Below, one piece after another: positions 60,163 to 64,000 of a stretch of 64,000 bases of DNA. The DNA comes from Diplonema papillatum (lineage: Eukaryota; Euglenozoa; Diplonemea; Diplonemida; Diplonemidae). Numbering within the stretch: position 1 is the stretch's first letter; each line of letters starts with the position of its first letter. The DNA is taken from the NCBI GenBank assembly GCA_030068145.1, contig JAPJBO010001078.1:1-64000 (forward strand). The letters run 5' to 3'. The notes below the pieces were generated by a model. That model saw only the letters and a program-made list of their open reading frames with translations. It did no database searches and was not told the origin of the DNA. The position numbers and the translations under genes are program-made.

Positions 60163-63100
60163 CTAGGGGTACACTGACAGGTTCGTGATTCTTGTGGGGG
60201 GACCTCGCTCAATATTTAGGCAGGACACACTGCCCCTAATGTGGGTTGGGATCTCCGGATCCGTCCAATTTGCCGGCAAAGAGTTTGGCTGCTTGGCGGC
60301 GTCAATCATCGAGGGGATCCATTCCGCTTTCTCAGTCCCCGATACGATTTGCGCAGGCAGCATTCGTTACGACGGCTGCTGCAGCGAAGACGGCTGCGAA
60401 GTACCACTCTGGATTGACCGGCCCGGAGGGAGGGTTTTCGGCGGGCTTAGGCGAGCCCGGCTTGCCTTCAGTTTGCTGGGCTGGCGGGGCGGCCGGTCTG
60501 AAGAGTTTCATCGCAAGGCGGCCTTTCTTAGCGACTTCGACCATGCACCGGAGCCGCTTTTCCTTCGCCCTGGCTGTGAGCAGCCTCTGGTTCGCTGCCA
60601 ACTCCCTGATGACCATTCTGTAGGTGTCGGTGTGCCTGTCCATGAGCGGGAATAGAGCACGTAGGCGGACTTGCCGTTCGGTAGCCGAGCGGCAGTGCGA
60701 CACCAAGCTTTTAGGCTGGTAAGCGACGTCTTTGTTCGAAACAGCTTTGCCTTGCTTCATGCAGTGACGGATAGACGGGTCCGTCTGGTACAATTTGTGC
60801 ACGGTGGCGTGGAACAACGCGTCGGGGGGAAGCTCCTTCACCGGTTTTGAGCTGTGCGCAGCCGAGTTGAGCTTGGTGCTCTTCTTCGGCTTTCCCGCGA
60901 CGGTCGTGTTCCCCCACCATGCCGACAGCACGCCGCTGGCACTCGCAGACATGTCCAGCTTTTTGTCTGCGGGGCCCTTCGACGCGGCGTCTTCTTCGCC
61001 TGTGTCCATCCCGTGCGCTCCACCGGCGGTGCCTTCCGCGTCGCTTTTCGGCAGCCCCGATGACCTCTCGCCAGAAGTACACGACCCCGTGCGTGCATCT
61101 TCCTCCCCACCTCCCGGCTCCGACGGCGCCCCCTGGCTAGGCTTGCTTCGCTGGTCGTCGGTGTATAGTCGAGGGCTCGGCGTTTCGCATGCTGGGGTTT
61201 CCTTGGCATCTTGACGGGAGGAGGGTCCCGCTGCGTGGTCGGAGGGTGCCACCACGGTTTCTGAGCCCGGGGGCCGCGCTGGCTCGTCGTCTTTCGCCGG
61301 GCCGACCTTGTCAGCGTCTTGTTCTTGCATGTGTTGGTCTGCGTCGGAGTTGGGTTGGTCGACGGTTGCGCTGCGGTCTCCTTCGGAGCGGTGAGAAGGT
61401 GTGGCCGGCGGGTTGCTCTGGGTGGTATCCTGCTCCTCTGCTGATGCAGGATCGCACTCCGCCTCCGGAACAGCCGCCGCAGACTGTCCGTCAGCGAGGG
61501 TGTCGCTATCGGCTTGACACGTGCCTTGCACTCGGGAAGAGTCGTTTCCGTCGGTTTCCGACTCTGCGCCGGGCTCGTCTGCGGTGCCTGGATCCCCACG
61601 CACTTCTTCCAACGCGTCCGTGAGCAGGCAGTCCAGCTCGAGTTCCCGACGGTCGGCCTCATCGAGCGCGCCGGCGCTCAACGAACCCTCGTCGCCGACG
61701 GCACGCCGCGCGCCTTCCGACGCTCGGATCGGGCTCAACAACAAGCCGCCATTGCCCCCCGTGTGCCTGTACTTCGCTGGGCGTGCGCGTTTCAGGCGGG
61801 CCGCCGGCTGAGAGTACAGCTGGGTGCCGTGCAGGACGTTGCGCCGGTGGGCGGCGCCGTGGTCCCTGTGGGCGGCTTGCGACGCCAACGGCGAGAGGGC
61901 GGGCGGCGTCCTCTTCCGGCTGTTTTCGTTGGGCAGCGGCTGCAGGGCGGCGCGGTCCAGCGGGGCCAGCTTGTGCTTTGCGTGGAAGTGCTGGTACTCA
62001 CCCGGGAGAGCGCCGTACGGCTCGTCACTGGGCGACGTGCGCAGGTGGGCCGACGCGAGGTGGGCCACTTTAAGCCCGCCACCGGGCCGGCCGCGGGTGT
62101 TGTCGTGGGGACGGTCCGCGTGGGACGACGGGCTGTTGCAGGGCGCAGAGGGCAGCTGGATGCCGAGGACCCTGTGCAGGGCGGCTTCGCGGCGCGTGCA
62201 AGGGCGCCCGGTGTGGTCGGCGGGGTGCTCGTTGTCGCACGTGCTGCCACTGCGGCTGTTGTCGCGGGCGTTCGAGTCCAAATTGACGACCCGCGCACTG
62301 CCGCCGACGGCTTTGGCGGCGGGGGCACCGATGGTGTCATTGAGGGCTGATGATGCAGGGTCGCTGCCTCCGGGTCCGTCGGTATCGGTACACGGTGTGT
62401 GCCGTCCTCCCGACGCGGTAGTGGCGTCGCCCTTGCCCCTCTCACTCCCCAAACAGCAAGCCAGATCCCCGTGTGCCTGCATCGCCTCGCGGAAGGTCAA
62501 CCCGCCCTCAAAGCAGCTCGCCAGCACCGCCAGCGTGTGGCTGTCGTCCGCTTTCGCTCCACCGTCGCCACGCGAAGCCTCGTCTGCGGGGCGGCTGCCG
62601 CCGCACTTGCCGCGGTATGCTTTCCAGAAGTAGGCCTGCAGCCCGTTTTCGTCGCCCGCGTAGTGCTCGACGCGTTTGAACCGCTTCCCGGCCAACTTCT
62701 CTTCGGTGCACTGCCGGTAAGCCGCGAGGATCTGCTGCTTCCAGTGCAGGTTTCCCGGGACTCTGCGGTCGTAGGCCTCGAACTGAGCCGCGGCAGCTGC
62801 CAGCATCGTTTCCGACGCGTTTGTTTTGAGCGCCGTCGCGAGGGCCAACGCGTGGTTGTAAGCGAGCAAGACGCGGGCGGCTGGGACCAGCGGCCACGGG
62901 CTGTGGTGGTGGCTGAAGGCGGTGCTCAGGCAGAGGACCAGCTGCGCCGCGGGAACCGACAGCGAGCCGGGGTCGCGCGGGGCGGCGTGGAGCGTGATTT
63001 TGAGGAGGTTGACGGGATGCTGCGGTTTCTCGCCCGCTGGCTGATGGCCGGCGGCGGCGGTCCACTGCTCGGGCAGGTCCCTCGCGTCGTGGTGCAGCTT

Positions 63101-63775
63101 GGCGAGCAAGTGGTGCGCGAGGGCTGTTTTTTTAGCCAAGAGGTTGCTGGTGGCCTCCCTCGATTGGACGAACAGCTGCAAGATGCGGATGTTGACCGAA
63201 TCCCGGGTGTCTGCGGGGAGATGGCTGACTACACGATGCAGAGCCTGCGCGGCGAGGGTGCACGAGAGGGACAGGGAGTTGAACTTCATCCGCCGATTCC
63301 AGTAGTTCGCCCAGTTGTTGAAGAGAATCAACAAAAAAAGCGGGCGCTCGGATAACGGGAGGTGTTGCTCAATCGATTGCTTTGCGACGGCAAACAGCTC
63401 GTATGAGACGCTTGCCTCCTGCTTGACCAAGGCATACGACGCGAGGTGAACAGCGGCAAAACACAGATGGTGCTGTGCGGCCACTAGCTGGTAGTCTCCC
63501 GGCTGGAACACGGCTTTGCGCACGTCTAAACTCAACGAAAGAAGCTCCAACGCCTTCACCGCTTCCCCCTTGTCTCTATGATCACGTGCAGCAACGCATA
63601 GTCGCTTCATGTCCGCAAATTCGCTACGCTTCCGCGTGTGCTTTTCCGACAGCGTTTCATAATACACATCAAAGTCCCGTTTGCTCGCGTACAACAACGG
63701 CAGGGTCTCGACTTCAAAATCCACACTGATCACACCTTCCATCCATAACGGCCGGGCATCGGCAAACGGACGCAT
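60163..63775 (-). CDS. Large TPR-like protein with conserved ends and disordered middle
   Basis: ATG 63775 starts MRPFADARPLWMEGVISVDF; the frame runs to a stop at 60332. Residues about 35-380 are alpha-helical, with tetratricopeptide-like pairs (RDHRDKGEAVKALELLSLSL; HHLCFAAVHLASYALVKQEA). The middle 550 residues are disordered, rich in Ser, Glu, Gly and Asp. Near the C-terminus a conserved-looking helical block (ALFHATVHKLYQTDPSIRHC; RALFPLMDRHTDTYRMVIRE) ends in a small hydrophobic stretch. About 45 coding-looking residues (AQIVSGTEKAEWIPSMIDAA onward) follow in another frame to 60163, so a short intron near 60350-60400 probably joins them. The function is unknown; TPR arrays hold protein partners. 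Confidence 0.65.
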
Positions 63776-64000
63776 GGAGGCTTTCGGTCTATCGGACGGC
63801 CCCTCCTGTGTGTATGCGTGATGCCAGCCCTCTCCTCCCCTTACGTGTGTCTTTTGTGTTGCCGACAATCAACCGAGGTTGATGTGCAGCCTGGTGTCTT
63901 TCGACGTTTTTTTTTGTTGTCCTTCCTTTGCGTGGTGGTTCTGGTGTCAGGCCGTTCTCTCTTTTTTTCTACTCTCGCTTTTTACTCAGGGGACTTTAGC
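63776..64000. other. Upstream flank of the TPR-like gene
   Basis: Pyrimidine-rich on the plus strand with several T runs. The gene frame stays open to about 63868 without an ATG. No other feature seen. Confidence 0.5.

Noticed and set aside
1-64000. LTR retroelements, Polintons or other virus-derived elements
   Set aside because: I found no integrase, aspartic protease, capsid, envelope or protein-primed polymerase motif, and no long terminal repeats around a coding unit.

Overview
The window comes from the nuclear genome of a eukaryote, probably a protist. The evidence is a kinesin with a very long tail, a PARP6/8-type ADP-ribosyltransferase, FYVE-like and PX domains, ankyrin-PDZ proteins, GT-AG introns and two non-LTR retrotransposons (LINEs). 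Coding DNA is GC-rich and intron-poor; the kinesin and PARP frames are each uninterrupted. TAA, TAG and TGA all end convincing frames. Every gene I can support lies on the minus strand. That would suit an organism with one-way gene arrays, such as a dinoflagellate or chromerid-like alveolate, but the lineage is a guess.

Left half, about 0.7-27.1 kb: mobile and repetitive DNA. Two related LINEs, LINE1 (about 0.7-6.6 kb) and LINE2 (about 22.0-26.3 kb), each encode an ORF1 with CCCH and C2H2 zinc fingers. ORF2 has a 2A-like peptide at its beginning, a reverse transcriptase and a restriction-like endonuclease (cut off in LINE2). In both copies ORF2 lies in the -1 frame of ORF1, and there is no in-frame ATG between the end of ORF1 and the 2A motif. 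Between the LINEs lies a 695-codon frame with the C-terminal half of a ubiquitin-specific protease. An A-tailed repeat family directly abuts the 5' side of LINE1, LINE2 and the protease frame. The rest is a 193-bp tandem array, a 32-bp-based minisatellite with a higher-order unit of about 2 kb, and a 1.8-kb insertion in that array whose empty site is preserved in the next unit.

Middle, 27.1-40.3 kb: a secreted protein gene with two CBM6-like domains, interrupted by a stop and cut at its 3' end by the A-tailed repeat; then a kinesin-2-like giant and a PARP6/8 homologue with a UBA-like segment.

Right half, 40.3-64 kb: a 0.94-kb foldback element; a PX-domain exon; two tandem paralogues that share an N-terminal module, a charged coiled coil and a short W/H/HPL motif, one with a FYVE-like finger; an ankyrin/PDZ gene whose 5' region is partly duplicated; a small hypothetical gene; and a large TPR-like protein. 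The host genes point to microtubule transport, ADP-ribosylation and phosphoinositide membranes, but no operon-like functional unit is evident. The most unusual material is the LINE expression layout and the protease frame in mobile DNA.
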